Shown: positions 44,441 through 54,228, counted from the first letter of the stretch. The stretch: DNA of 64,000 nucleotides from Nanosynbacter sp. (GCA_015257665.1 JABZJS010000005.1:1-64000), one strand, 5' to 3'. Translations and numbers: made by a program. The notes: generated from the letters alone by a model not told the origin.

Positions 44441-44575
44441 AAAAAATCACCTCTTTGACTAGAGGTGATTTGCCGGTAGCTGCTACGCGCCCACCCTGGG
44501 GCACAATGTTTGTTTTAGCACGATGTTTGTGTTTGGACGCAACGGTACCCCTTTTTGCGTACCAGCTTGTCTTTA
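44441..44575 (-). ncRNA. Candidate small RNA between the tRNA genes
   Basis: On the minus strand, TTGTGT and CATAAT are spaced by 17 bases and point to an RNA start near 44575. The transcript would be about 130 bases and end in a perfect 11-base hairpin (arms 44444-44454 and 44461-44471) followed by six T. tRNA-Leu upstream already has its own terminator, and the hairpin lies before the tRNA-Ala promoter, so a separate unit is needed to explain it. It matches none of the conserved RNAs I could recall (tmRNA, SRP, 6S, RNase P). Confidence 0.4.
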
Positions 44576-44696
44576 TTATGCACCACCCTTTTGCAAAACA
44601 CAAGCAGTTCGCCGATTAATCGTCGCACTTTATGATCAAGCCGTTTTGGTTGTTATATAGATATCTCGAACGTGTTTGTATTTTACAAAAGCAAAA

Positions 44697-44716
44697 CACC
44701 ACCTATCTTGGTGGTG
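44697..44716 (-). terminator. Terminator of tRNA-Leu
   Basis: CACCACC/GGTGGTG with a 6-base loop, followed on the minus strand by TTTTGCTTTTG. Confidence 0.85.
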
Positions 44717-44741
44717 CTGATGTGTCGCGAGCCATCATATC

Positions 44742-44829
44742 TGGTGCGGACGAGAAGACTTGAACTTCCACGAGCGCAATGCTCACCAGCCCCTCAAGCT
44801 GACGCGTCTACCAATTCCGCCACGTCCGC
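44742..44829 (-). tRNA. tRNA-Leu (GAG anticodon)
   Basis: An 88-base class II tRNA with a long variable arm. Acceptor GCGGACG/CGTCCGC, anticodon loop TTGAGGG with anticodon GAG, D arm GGCGGAATTGGTAGACG, encoded CCA. It has its own terminator. Confidence 0.95.
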
Positions 44830-44861
44830 ATATCTCGCGACACTGTTGATTATACCGCATG

Positions 44862-46724
44862 TTAGGGGGTTTTGTAAACATCTCGCGTTGTCACTGTCCA
44901 ACGAAGGACGTCTGCGTAGCGGTCTGCACCGGAGACAAGGGTATCGCCCTGCTGGATGGCCTGGACACCAGGGCCTGTCGCATACACACTAGCCGACCGA
45001 TAGAGACCAATCGCCGGCACATCGCTATACCACTGCTCGGCAAACGCTTTGTACTTGGCAGCACGCAACTTGGGCTCGAGACGCGTCCGGGCACTGGCCA
45101 GCGCGGCATCTGCGGTGCGGCTCGTGTAATTGACGAAGTTATAACCCTGGTAGCCAGTCTGAGAGGAGTGCCAGTAGGCATAGACATCGGGGTCGGCACC
45201 AATCGCTAGCTCATAGAGCAAAACATCGTAGCTTCGCCCCTGCAATGTCCCTTGGACAAAGGTTGATGATGCTGCCGAGCGGTCGATCACCTGCTGCGTC
45301 ACTGCCACGCCAAGCTGCTGCCACTGCTCCATTACCTTGGCGAGGACTGCTTCGTACTCCGCACCCTTCGTGGTAGTGATCATAATCTCCAACTTTTGGC
45401 CATCTTTGCTGCGAACTTTGCTGCCATCGGCGAGCTTCCAGCCTGCTTCGTCCAGCATCGCAGCGGCCTTCGCTTTGTCATGCTTATCTGCAGATGGCGT
45501 ATCGATACCGCCAAGCTGGCCGGGGATAAACGGCCCATCGAGGCGCTGCACGCCCTCACCCAGCGAGGTGCGAATTGCAGCAGTATTCGTGCCCAGCTGG
45601 AGAGCTTTACGTACGGCGCGATCTTTCAGAATGGGGTTGGTATTATTCATGAGTAAATACACCCCACGGTCGGTTGGTACAGTAGTCGTGGTGTATTGGT
45701 TGCGCGGGATATCTTTGCGCATCACAACGGAGAGGTCGGTTGCACCACTCAACTCACCAGCCTGCAGAGCCGAGACGATATCTTGCTGCGTGCTATAAGC
45801 TTGGAGCTCGAAGCGATCAAGCTTGGGTCGGCCACCATAGTAGCCATCAAAGGCAACGACATGCACGGTCTTTGGCCGGCGAGCATTGTTGGTCGATTGC
45901 AAAATCTGGAACTTAAACGGCCCACTACCAACTGGCGAATGATTAAATGGTGCCTGGCGCATTGAGCTTGGCGTTGCTGAGCCTAGCATATGTTCAGGTA
46001 AAATTGGGAAGGTCAATGCATGGGGGAAGGCAGCATACGTTGCAGGTAGCACAAACTGCACAGTGGTATCGTTGACCGCCTTAGCCTGGACGTCGACCCA
46101 GTTGACGCGCAAGGGCGAGCGCACTGCTGGGTTCTTGATGAGGTTGATCGTGAAGACAACATCCTTGGCAGTGAGCTTATGCCCATCGTGCCAGCGGACG
46201 TCATCACGCAATTGAGCGGTGTAGGTTTTGCTCGCTTCGTTATAGGCAAGACTCGTTGCAACATCTGTGTGGAGCGAACCCTTGGCGTCGTAATGATAGA
46301 GTGAGGAGAACATGAGTTGGCTGGCTGAAAGCTCGGCACTGCTGGTTGCAAAGAGAGGATTCAGCGTCTCAATCGGGCCAAGCGCCCCCTCGATATACGT
46401 CCCGCCGGTCCCACCAGTTGCCGTCGTTGCGTCGCGGCGGATAAAGATCTGAGCAATAATACCAAGCAAAATCACTGCAATGAGGACAAGCCACAGCACA
46501 ACTCGCCGCCGGGCTCGACGCAAACTCTCGAAGCGGCTCCCTAGGAACTTGCCAACATGGCGCGTCGCGCTATCTTCGAGCTGCTTGAGGTCACGGCGTG
46601 GTTTCTTGCGGCGAGATGGTACCGATTTCGCTGCTTTGGCTGCTCGCAGCGATTCATCCTCCTGAGGCACGACTGTCGACGAGGTCTCACGGCGCTGGAG
46701 GTGCTTCTCCTGCCGATTCGCCAT
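44862..46724 (-). CDS. Membrane-anchored peptide-binding protein of ABC transporter type
   Basis: A 620-aa solute-binding protein of family 5 (oligopeptide/dipeptide binding). Its N-terminus is a strongly basic cytosolic tail of about 75 residues followed by one membrane helix, not a lipobox. The outer domain begins EGALGPIETLNPLF and has the family pattern LRDDVRWHDGHKLTAKDVVFTI in two parts. No permease or ATPase gene adjoins it. It starts three bases after the secG stop, so it is made with the secretion machinery. It could feed a transporter encoded elsewhere or act as a surface chaperone. Confidence 0.92.
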   Translation of the reverse strand: MANRQEKHLQRRETSSTVVPQEDESLRAAKAAKSVPSRRKKPRRDLKQLEDSATRHVGKFLGSRFESLRRARRRVVLWLVLIAVILLGIIAQIFIRRDATTATGGTGGTYIEGALGPIETLNPLFATSSAELSASQLMFSSLYHYDAKGSLHTDVATSLAYNEASKTYTAQLRDDVRWHDGHKLTAKDVVFTINLIKNPAVRSPLRVNWVDVQAKAVNDTTVQFVLPATYAAFPHALTFPILPEHMLGSATPSSMRQAPFNHSPVGSGPFKFQILQSTNNARRPKTVHVVAFDGYYGGRPKLDRFELQAYSTQQDIVSALQAGELSGATDLSVVMRKDIPRNQYTTTTVPTDRGVYLLMNNTNPILKDRAVRKALQLGTNTAAIRTSLGEGVQRLDGPFIPGQLGGIDTPSADKHDKAKAAAMLDEAGWKLADGSKVRSKDGQKLEIMITTTKGAEYEAVLAKVMEQWQQLGVAVTQQVIDRSAASSTFVQGTLQGRSYDVLLYELAIGADPDVYAYWHSSQTGYQGYNFVNYTSRTADAALASARTRLEPKLRAAKYKAFAEQWYSDVPAIGLYRSASVYATGPGVQAIQQGDTLVSGADRYADVLRWTVTTRDVYKTP

Positions 46725-46727
46725 ACC

Positions 46728-46961
46728 CTACCCCGCAGACGGCAACAAGAGTGCCGCCAAAATAGACCCAACAAAGGTAACAGCCAAGAAGATCGTCGCC
46801 TCGAAGAGGTTCTTGTCTAGACCGCGCCGCGTGGTATAGAGCTCGCCCGAGGCACCAAAGCCTGCACCAAGCGTCGCCCCGCGCTGCTGAAGCAAAATAG
46901 CCAAGACCATCAAGACGGCCGAGCCAATCATTATTGTTTGTAGAATACTATCAAGATTCAT
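46728..46961 (-). CDS. secG: Preprotein translocase subunit SecG
   Basis: Small partner of SecYE in the membrane, 77 aa with two helices. The family pattern ILLQQRGATLGAGFGASGE, between the helices, is clear. AGGAGGA before the ATG at 46961 rules out the longer upstream start. It overlaps the holin-like gene by 11 bases and is followed by the peptide-binding protein gene. Confidence 0.92.
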   Translation of the reverse strand: MNLDSILQTIMIGSAVLMVLAILLQQRGATLGAGFGASGELYTTRRGLDKNLFEATIFLAVTFVGSILAALLLPSAG

Positions 46962-47352
46962 GTTGTTCCTCCTGCGTGCGCCCATAATTTAGCTCGAGCG
47001 CGCTGCTTACTATATAGTTTACCAGACTCATAATCAGGCCTGTCAAGATGGAGTGAAGAAACGTCATCTTGAGACCTGGTGCCAGTATTAACGAAATATA
47101 GACCATAAAGCCGTTGACAACGACAGTAAAGAGACCGAGCGTGACGAGAATGGCGGGAAGCGATAGGATGATGGCAATCGGCTTAAAGACTGCATTGACA
47201 ACCGAGAAGATGAGCCCAGCCAGCAAGAACACAGCAATACTCATATCGGGTTGGACACCGATATAGCCTGTACCAAAGATACGTACGGCAATCCACAGCC
47301 CAAGTGAATTTAGCACCCAGCGGATAATAAAGGCAAAAAATTGTCGTTTCAT
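46951..47352 (-). CDS. Phage-holin-family (DUF/PF04020-type) membrane protein
   Basis: A 133-aa protein with four membrane helices, of the family often labelled mycobacterial four-helix phage holin. In many genomes these are housekeeping proteins, not phage genes; nothing phage-like adjoins it. The FSVVNAVFKPIAIILSLP stretch is typical. TATACT at 47360-47365 lies seven bases before the ATG, so this is the leaderless first gene of a holin-like, secG and binding-protein operon. Confidence 0.85.
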   Translation of the reverse strand: MKRQFFAFIIRWVLNSLGLWIAVRIFGTGYIGVQPDMSIAVFLLAGLIFSVVNAVFKPIAIILSLPAILVTLGLFTVVVNGFMVYISLILAPGLKMTFLHSILTGLIMSLVNYIVSSALELNYGRTQEEQHES

Positions 47353-47373
47353 TTGCTCTAGTATAGCGGTTTT

Positions 47374-48561
47374 TTACCATTTTGTCGATAAGCTGGCGCT
47401 GAGATTATCGTGGCCGCTCGGCGTAATGAGAATGTCATCTTCAATCCGGACACCAATGCCCTCCTCTGGAATGTAAATTCCTGGCTCGACGGTAAGCACC
47501 ATACCAGCGCGCAGTACCCGCGGCGCGCCCAGGCTGTCGTGTGTATCGACGCCAAGCCCGTGGCTGGTAGCATGCGGATAGTAACGCCGGAAGGTAGCTT
47601 GGTCGTGGCGATCGCGTAGGAGGCCAAGCTGCTGTAAGGCATCGCGCATAATGTCGTCGCTCTGCTGAATGTAGTCAGCCACGGGGAGATTTGGCTCGAG
47701 CAGCTCTATGATGTGTTGCTGCGCCTGCACCACCGCAGCGTGGACATCCTGCTGGCGCTGCGTCGGTTTGATACCATAGGTGCGAGTGATATCCGCGCAA
47801 TATCCGTTGACCCGCGCCCCGACATCAATCAGCACCATATTCTCAGTGGTAAGCGGCCCTGCATTATGGCTGTAGTGCAAAGTGCAGGCGTTAGCACCAC
47901 CAGCAACAATTGGGCTATATGCATGGCGAGCATTGCGGTGCCGGAATAGATAATCAAACTCCGCTTCGCACTCATACTCATGCTGGCAGTCTGGCAAGCG
48001 CTGCTTGGCTACCTCAAAGGCCTCAATAGTCAGCGCAATTGCCTGGCGCAGCGCAGCAATCTCTTCCGGCTGCTTGATAGCCCGCAGTTCACGCAGCTGA
48101 CGGAGACACGATTGAACTGAAGGAAAGATCCGCTGTAGTACTTTGCTCAGGTCGCGCGAGGCGGGGTTGAGCATAAAACCGTAGTCGGTGCGGTCGTTTA
48201 CTTCGTATACAACCGTATGGCGCTTGGCAAGCTGGCGCAGCTCTGCCTCAAAATCGTGGGCGTCAATCACTGCATCGGCACCACTGATCCGCTTGGCCTC
48301 CTCACTGCTGAGCTCACCAACGAAGGTCTGCTGCACCGCGTCGAGATGAGGCCGCACGAGTGTTGTGCGGCTCCGTCGTCCATCGATTATCAGCTTCCAA
48401 CCTGGTCGCTCAATTCCACTGAGCCACCAAAAGTTTGACTCCTGCTGAAACGGCGCTGGTTCATCGCCACTGCCCTGCACTTCGTCATACGCAGTCAATA
48501 CTGCCAGCCCACCCGCAAGCGCATCAATGCAACGCACTCGATTCTGACGAAAGTCGATCAT
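47374..48561 (-). CDS. pepP: Xaa-Pro aminopeptidase (M24 family)
   Basis: Metallopeptidase that removes an N-terminal residue before proline. The 395-aa chain has the pita-bread metal ligands: Asp in LIDVGARVNGYCADITRT, His in HATSHGLGVDTHD, Glu in VEPGIYIPEEGIG and Glu in VRIEDDIL. The N-terminal aminopeptidase-P domain has SNFWWLSGIERPG. Its ATG overlaps the stop of the SPFH gene by four bases (ATGA). It likely recycles imported peptides. Confidence 0.95.
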   Translation of the reverse strand: MIDFRQNRVRCIDALAGGLAVLTAYDEVQGSGDEPAPFQQESNFWWLSGIERPGWKLIIDGRRSRTTLVRPHLDAVQQTFVGELSSEEAKRISGADAVIDAHDFEAELRQLAKRHTVVYEVNDRTDYGFMLNPASRDLSKVLQRIFPSVQSCLRQLRELRAIKQPEEIAALRQAIALTIEAFEVAKQRLPDCQHEYECEAEFDYLFRHRNARHAYSPIVAGGANACTLHYSHNAGPLTTENMVLIDVGARVNGYCADITRTYGIKPTQRQQDVHAAVVQAQQHIIELLEPNLPVADYIQQSDDIMRDALQQLGLLRDRHDQATFRRYYPHATSHGLGVDTHDSLGAPRVLRAGMVLTVEPGIYIPEEGIGVRIEDDILITPSGHDNLSASLSTKW

Positions 48562-49307
48562 GACCGCTTAATACCTCGCAGTACCTCTGTCAATTCTGCC
48601 GGGAAGAGGATCATCGTCTTTTGGCTTGGCTCGGCACTAATGCGCTCAAGTGTGGTGAGGGTACGCAGGTTGATTGCCCCTGGCGTGTTAGCAAGAATCT
48701 GAGCGGCCTCTGCAAGGGTCTCTGCAGCGGCTTTTTCACCATCGGCATTAATGATGTTGGCTCGGCGCTCACGCTCGGCTTCGGCTTGCTTGGCCATAGC
48801 ACGCTTCATATCGCCTGGCAGCTCGATGTTCTGAATCTTCACGTTCTCAACGTCAATCCCCCACTTGTCAGTCTCAGCATCGACAATCTCTTTGATCTGC
48901 TGGCTGAGCTCTTCTCGCTTGGCAAGCAGGTCGTCCATGTCAATGTTACCCGTCACATCACGCAGCGCTGCCTGAGCAAACTGGCTGGTAGCGTAGATGT
49001 AGTTCGTCGTCTCGAGGACGGCCTTTGGCGCATTAATGACACGAAAGTACACCACGGCGTCCACACCAACTGTCACGTTATCTTTCGTAATGACTTCTTG
49101 CTTTGGCACATCGATCGGCGTCGAGCGGACATCGACCATCATAATCGTCTGAAAGATTGGCACTACTACGCGTAGGCCTGGTGCGCGCTGACCCGAGAAA
49201 CGCCCAAGCGTTAGCACCACACCGCGTTGGTATTGATTCACCACCCGAATCCCGCTCAGCATGAAGACAATCGTCGCCACGATGATGCCGATAATGATAT
49301 ATTCCAT
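48558..49307 (-). CDS. SPFH/band 7 (slipin-type) membrane protein
   Basis: A 249-aa protein with one N-terminal helix (residues 2-20) and an SPFH domain: RVVNQYQRGVVLTLGRF, GLRVVVPIFQTIMMVDVR, DNVTVGVDAVVYFRV and a C-terminal coiled coil (KQAEAERERRANIINADGEK in part). Slipins scaffold membrane microdomains and often partner with NfeD proteases; none is seen here. AAAGGAGGA fixes the start at 49307. Coupling to pepP suggests a link to membrane proteolysis. Confidence 0.92.
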   Translation of the reverse strand: MEYIIIGIIVATIVFMLSGIRVVNQYQRGVVLTLGRFSGQRAPGLRVVVPIFQTIMMVDVRSTPIDVPKQEVITKDNVTVGVDAVVYFRVINAPKAVLETTNYIYATSQFAQAALRDVTGNIDMDDLLAKREELSQQIKEIVDAETDKWGIDVENVKIQNIELPGDMKRAMAKQAEAERERRANIINADGEKAAAETLAEAAQILANTPGAINLRTLTTLERISAEPSQKTMILFPAELTEVLRGIKRS

Positions 49308-49484
49308 ATTCCTCCTTTGGACTAGCTTATTGCTTTTATCATACCACATTGTGGCAAAATAGCGAGATGAGGCTGTCTTGCTATCTCGCAATAGGTAGCT
49401 GGGTATCAGATCAGATATAGTTTAATTACCGAAACCGACAGCCCTTCGACGTGCCAGTCTATTTCCGGTATACTAGACGTAGCT

Positions 49485-50687
49485 ATGCCTGAGCCAGATT
49501 TGTCATCGTCATCACGCCAACCGCTGGCCGAGCGACTGCGCCCACAGTCGCTTGATGCCGTGATAGGCCAGACACACTTGCTGGGCGATGCCGAGATTTT
49601 GCGCCAGATTGTTACAAAGAAGCAACCCGTGAGCCTCATCTTTTGGGGACCACCAGGTACAGGCAAGACGACGCTGGCGCGGATTATTGCTCGCGAGGTG
49701 GAGGCTGAGTTTATCGAGCTCAGTGCCGTTACCAGTGGCAAGAAGGACGTCGAGCGGGTTATCCAGCACGCCCGGCAAAATTGGAATCTTGGCCTGCGTA
49801 CGATGCTCTTTGTCGATGAAATACACCGCTTTAATAAGGCGCAGCAAGACGCTTTTTTGCCTCATGTTGAGTCGGGACTGATTACGTTGATCGGTGCGAC
49901 GACTGAGAATCCAAGCTTCGAGGTTATTACACCACTACTGAGCCGGATGCGCGTACTCGTCTTGCAACCACTGAGCAAAGACGAAATTCACGCTATTCTC
50001 CAGCGCGCCATCACTACCTTGGGTAAGACAGAGTACGTCACGCCAGAGGCGCTCGATTATCTCGCCGAGCTATCGGGCGGCGATGCCCGAGTGGCGCTCG
50101 GTAACCTTGAGCTTGCCCTGAATCTCGCTGAGACAGTGACGCCCGATACCGTTACAGCTGCTGCCCAAAAGAAGCTCCCGGGCTACGACAAGCAAGGTGA
50201 GATGCACTATGATGTGATCTCGGCCTTTATCAAGTCGATGCGGGGTAGCGATGTCCGTGCCACCCTTTATTATCTGAGTCGAATGATCGACGCTGGCGAA
50301 GACCCAAAGTTCATTGCCAGGCGCATGGTGGTATTCGCCAGTGAGGACATCGGGCTGGCAGGTAATGGTGCGTTATCTCTAGCAGTAGCGACCTTTCAAG
50401 CGGTGGAACGGGTTGGCTTGCCTGAGGCCCGCTACAATCTCTACCACTGTGCCACAGCGCTTGCCCGCTCGGCTAAATCGCGCGAGATCACCGACCTCAT
50501 GCACGAGGCAGAGGCTCTTGCTAGCCGCTACGCCGATACACCAGTGCCGCTCCATCTGCGCAATGCTCCCACCAAACTCATGAAGGAGCTCGGCTATGGC
50601 AAAGGTTATCAGTGGCAGGCAAACTTCCAACATGAGAAGGGATTTTTGCCAGACGAGGTAGCCCAGCAATATAACGGTACCACGTAG
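49485..50687 (+). CDS. rarA: Replication-associated recombination protein A (AAA+ ATPase)
   Basis: RarA/MgsA family clamp-loader-like ATPase acting at stalled replication forks. Walker [12 protein letters not shown] is near residue 55, Walker B is [16 protein letters not shown], and sensor 1 is [13 protein letters not shown]. The C-terminal tetramerisation part includes [20 protein letters not shown]. The 400-aa length is slightly short of the usual 430-450. TATACT at 49469-49474 precedes the ATG by ten bases, leaving a leader of only a few bases at most. Confidence 0.95.
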   Translation: MPEPDLSSSSRQPLAERLRPQSLDAVIGQTHLLGDAEILRQIVTKKQPVSLIFWGPPGTGKTTLARIIAREVEAEFIELSAVTSGKKDVERVIQHARQNWNLGLRTMLFVDEIHRFNKAQQDAFLPHVESGLITLIGATTENPSFEVITPLLSRMRVLVLQPLSKDEIHAILQRAITTLGKTEYVTPEALDYLAELSGGDARVALGNLELALNLAETVTPDTVTAAAQKKLPGYDKQGEMHYDVISAFIKSMRGSDVRATLYYLSRMIDAGEDPKFIARRMVVFASEDIGLAGNGALSLAVATFQAVERVGLPEARYNLYHCATALARSAKSREITDLMHEAEALASRYADTPVPLHLRNAPTKLMKELGYGKGYQWQANFQHEKGFLPDEVAQQYNGTT

Positions 50688-50724
50688 CAACGTGAGACTC
50701 GGTAGCGCCTTGTTTCTTCCAGGG

Positions 50725-52353
50725 CTACTGCTGCGCTACTCCGAGCTGCTCATCCTTGAGTGCTGCGTACACCCCATTCGTCCAACCAAAGCCATCTTGC
50801 AAGGGGTACTCCCCGCCGCCGCCTGCACTGGCGGTGACAACATCATACTTCTCGACCATTTTGCGCTTCTGGGTAAAGACAGCTTCATTGGTGGCAAGCC
50901 AGCGATCGCGAATGGTTGCCGCCAGTGTGTCATAGCCGTAATTGCGCAGCCCCACAATGGCAAACCACTGCAGTGGTGCCCAGCCGTTGGGGGCGTCCCA
51001 CTGTTGGTCATTAGTGATGAGGGTTGAAAGAAGTCCACCTGGCTGCAAAAAGTCTTTCTCGAGCCGTTGCGCTACCGCTGCAGCTTGCTCATCGGTTGCA
51101 ATTCCCACATATAGTGGCGTCACTGCGGCGAGCGTGAGTCGCCCCGTGGTCTGACCAGTGGTGATAGCATAATCCTCAAAGAATTGCGTGGTAGGTTGCC
51201 AGCAGTAGCGGCGAATTGCCCGAGCTCGGCGCTCGGCCGCTGCCTCGAAACGCCGCGCCAGGCGACGTTGCTTGATGAGTCGGTAAGCCTCGGCGATCGT
51301 CATTTCGAGCTGGTAGAGGAAGCAATTGAGGTCGACCGGCACATACTTTGTCGTCTCGATAGTCTGAATCTGACAGGGGTCGGCAAACCACCGGCTACTA
51401 AAGTCCCACCCGCTCTCGGCTGCTGCCCGCAGATCAAGGAATGTCCGCGTCGTATGCGCTGAGGCTGCGTGATGTGCCGTATGGACATCTTCGCGATGCG
51501 ACTCAGGGCGTGGTGTGGTGCGGTTGTCATAGTAACGATTGAGCGGCGTGCCATCGGGCATAACAGCGACGCGGAGATACGCTGGGTACTCAACGGCCTT
51601 GGCTTTCGCAATCTGGCGACGACCTTTCATCCAAAAGCGATACTCAGCAAGAAGGCTTGGCAAAAACTCTGCATAGACCCGCTTGCCTCGGTGGCGCGCC
51701 AGCAGCTGTACCATCGCTGCAAACATGGGTGGCTGCGACCGGCTCAAGAAGTATGTCCGATTGGCTGTGGGGATCATCCCAAATTTACGTAGCATATAGG
51801 TGTAGTTTCGTATCATGTGCTCGATAGAGCGCCAGCGTCCATCCGCCGCTAGGCCAAGCATAATGAAATACGTATCCCAATAAAACAACTCATCAAAGCG
51901 TCCACCTGGCGTCATATATGGATATGGTAGCGCAAGAAGCGAACCCCGATTCTTGCGATTGCGCCGCTCGAGCTGCCGCCAGAGTTGACTCACATGTTGG
52001 CGCGCAGTAGTGGTGTCGGTCGGTTGATAGCTCGAAGCGGGGTATACTGTGGTAGAAAAATGCTGCCCAACGAAGGTCGCAAGGTCGAAGCCGGGCTGGC
52101 GACGCTGCCGACGATACCGCGCCATAATTGTCCGGGCTGGCTTGGTAGGTGTCATATCGACAAACGCCTTGCCGTCACCATAAATTTGCTGTGTCTGCAC
52201 CTCATCAAAGAGCTCGCTGAGCGTCTTGTCAGGTGAGTTTGGCGTCGGGCGCACTAGCTCAACCGTCTGCACGGCAGCGGCTTTGGCGCTCTCTTTGGTG
52301 TCTTTGGTAAGAGCAATGATTTTCGCAGCAAAAGCGCGGCGGACGTTGTGCAT
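50725..52353 (-). CDS. Alpha,alpha-trehalase, GH37
   Basis: Hydrolyses trehalose to two glucose. Trehalase signature 1 reads TPGGRFDELFYWDTYF near residue 160, signature 2 reads QWDAPNGWAPLQW, and the C-terminal glycine-rich GGGGEYPLQDGFGWTNG follows. The 542-aa protein has no signal peptide, so it is cytosolic like TreF. It begins 24 bp after typA and is probably in the same operon. Trehalose is abundant in Actinobacteria, the usual hosts of Saccharibacteria, so it may be a host-derived sugar; this is inference. Confidence 0.95.
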   Translation of the reverse strand: MHNVRRAFAAKIIALTKDTKESAKAAAVQTVELVRPTPNSPDKTLSELFDEVQTQQIYGDGKAFVDMTPTKPARTIMARYRRQRRQPGFDLATFVGQHFSTTVYPASSYQPTDTTTARQHVSQLWRQLERRNRKNRGSLLALPYPYMTPGGRFDELFYWDTYFIMLGLAADGRWRSIEHMIRNYTYMLRKFGMIPTANRTYFLSRSQPPMFAAMVQLLARHRGKRVYAEFLPSLLAEYRFWMKGRRQIAKAKAVEYPAYLRVAVMPDGTPLNRYYDNRTTPRPESHREDVHTAHHAASAHTTRTFLDLRAAAESGWDFSSRWFADPCQIQTIETTKYVPVDLNCFLYQLEMTIAEAYRLIKQRRLARRFEAAAERRARAIRRYCWQPTTQFFEDYAITTGQTTGRLTLAAVTPLYVGIATDEQAAAVAQRLEKDFLQPGGLLSTLITNDQQWDAPNGWAPLQWFAIVGLRNYGYDTLAATIRDRWLATNEAVFTQKRKMVEKYDVVTASAGGGGEYPLQDGFGWTNGVYAALKDEQLGVAQQ

Positions 52354-52377
52354 GATAGGCGGTTTCTCCCTATGATG

Positions 52378-54228
52378 TTATGGTTGCTGTTTGGCGGCGC
52401 GTTTGCGCTCGTTGGCGTCGAGGTATTTCTTGCGGAGGCGAAGGGCGTGCGGCGTGACCTCAAGGAGTTCGTCATCTTCGATAAAGTCAATCGATTGTTC
52501 AAGGCTCAGCTGGGTGTGAGGCGTCAGTTGGACAGTGCCGTCACTTGATTTGCTGCGCATATTGGTAAGGTGCTTGGCCTTACAGACATTGATCTCAAGA
52601 TCGTCTGGGCGGTTATTAAGGCCAACGATCATCCCAGCATAGACATCAGTCCCCGCTCCGACGAAGAGTTCACCGCGCGCTTCGGCCGCTTGCAAGGCAT
52701 ATGGTGTGGTCGTACCTGGCTCAAAGGCGATCAAAACACCATTGCGCGTCCGTGGTAATGCACCACCAACTGGCTGGTAGCCATGTGGCAGGCTATACAT
52801 AATCACTGTTCCCTTTGTATCTGTCAGGAGGCGGTTACGCAGACCAATCAACGCTCGGGTCGTAATGGTATACGTCATCCGCGCTGCACCACTGGTGGTT
52901 TGCTCTTGCTTGCGGAGCTCGGCTTTGCGCTTGCCAAGCTCTTGGCTGACAACACCAACAAACTCAGGGCCAATCTCAACCAGCAGCTCTTCAACTGGCT
53001 CTTGCTCGCTGCCATCCTTGGTGATCGTCACAACCTCTGGCCGTCCAACCTCAAATTCGTAGCCTTCGCGGCGCATCGTCTCGATCAATACACTGAGGTG
53101 AAGCTCGCCTCGCCCCGATACTACAAAGCCAATACCAGACTCCGCCACCCGTAGCGCCACATTAGTCTCGAGTTCGCGCTTGAGGCGATCACCAATCTGC
53201 CGGCTGGTAGTAAATTCGCCCTCACGGCCCTTCATCGGGCTGGTATTTGGCCCAAGATACATGCTAATGGTAGGGGCCTCGACTGCCATGACGGGCAGTG
53301 CCTCTGGCTGGTCGCGGCTGGCGAGCGTCTCGCCAATATGTGCATCAGCCGCACCAACGATGTAGACAATATCGCCCGCGCCTGCCTCGCTCACCTCTTC
53401 TTTAGCGAGGCCGCGGCTGATAAAGAGCTTGTCGATCTTAGCATTGGTAGTTGTGCCATCCGTCTTGATGAGGGTGAGCGCTTGGCCACGCTGAGCAACT
53501 CCGCGATGGATTCGGCCAATCGCATATTTGCCAAGGAAGGTGTCGTACTGCAGGGCCGTCACGAGCATCTGGAAAGGCCCATCTGCCACCTGCGGCGCTG
53601 GGATGTGCGAGATAATCGCTTGGAAGATCGGTGCTAGGCTGGCTGGCTCACTGGCATCACTTGGCAGTGCTGCCCAGGCTTTGCCTTCGCGCGCTACAGC
53701 GTAGTACACTGGGTATTTGAGCTGCGACTCGTCGGTAGCAAGCTCGAGGAAAAGATCGGCCAGCTCGTCCTCCACCTCAGCAATGCGCCGCGCAGGCTTG
53801 TCGATCTTGTTGATAATCACGACCGGTGTTAGACCAAGCTCAAGCGCTTTGCTCAGAACAAACTTTGTCTGTGGCATTGGGCCTTCCTGCGCATCGACCA
53901 CGAGGAGTACACCATCAGCCATGTTAAGCGTGCGCTCCACCTCGCCACTAAAATCGGCATGGCCAGGTGTGTCGATGATGTTGATCTTGTAGTCGACTGC
54001 TGGCTCAGCATCGGCAGGTTGATAGTAGACTGTCGTCTGCTTAGCAGTGATGGTAATGCCACGTTCACGCTCCTGCTCGCCACTGTCCATGATGAGAGTC
54101 TGAGCCATTTCGGCTTGATTGCTGCGGAATGTATTGCTCTGCTTGAGCAAGCCATCAAGCAGCGTTGTTTTGCCGTGGTCGACGTGGGCAATAATTGCAA
54201 TATTACGAATATACTGTGGATCTGTCAT
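52378..54228 (-). CDS. typA: Translational GTPase TypA/BipA
   Basis: Ribosome-associated GTPase involved in stress adaptation and 50S assembly. The 616-aa chain has G1 AHVDHGKTTLLD, G2 around ERERGITITAKQT, G3 DTPGHADF and G4 NKIDKP. EF-G-like domains III and V and the TypA-specific C-terminal domain (IGLRNRLLTDTKGTVIM) follow. An AT-rich leader with TATAAT lies upstream but no ribosome-binding site is obvious. Confidence 0.97.
   Translation of the reverse strand: MTDPQYIRNIAIIAHVDHGKTTLLDGLLKQSNTFRSNQAEMAQTLIMDSGEQERERGITITAKQTTVYYQPADAEPAVDYKINIIDTPGHADFSGEVERTLNMADGVLLVVDAQEGPMPQTKFVLSKALELGLTPVVIINKIDKPARRIAEVEDELADLFLELATDESQLKYPVYYAVAREGKAWAALPSDASEPASLAPIFQAIISHIPAPQVADGPFQMLVTALQYDTFLGKYAIGRIHRGVAQRGQALTLIKTDGTTTNAKIDKLFISRGLAKEEVSEAGAGDIVYIVGAADAHIGETLASRDQPEALPVMAVEAPTISMYLGPNTSPMKGREGEFTTSRQIGDRLKRELETNVALRVAESGIGFVVSGRGELHLSVLIETMRREGYEFEVGRPEVVTITKDGSEQEPVEELLVEIGPEFVGVVSQELGKRKAELRKQEQTTSGAARMTYTITTRALIGLRNRLLTDTKGTVIMYSLPHGYQPVGGALPRTRNGVLIAFEPGTTTPYALQAAEARGELFVGAGTDVYAGMIVGLNNRPDDLEINVCKAKHLTNMRSKSSDGTVQLTPHTQLSLEQSIDFIEDDELLEVTPHALRLRKKYLDANERKRAAKQQP

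Noticed and set aside
44412..44603. 63-aa minus-strand frame overlapping tRNA-Ala
   Set aside because: It runs through the terminator hairpin into a tRNA gene and lacks a ribosome-binding site; the candidate RNA explains the region better.
46951..47352. Phage holin implying a prophage
   Set aside because: This four-helix family is common in non-phage contexts, and no capsid, tail or lysin gene is nearby.
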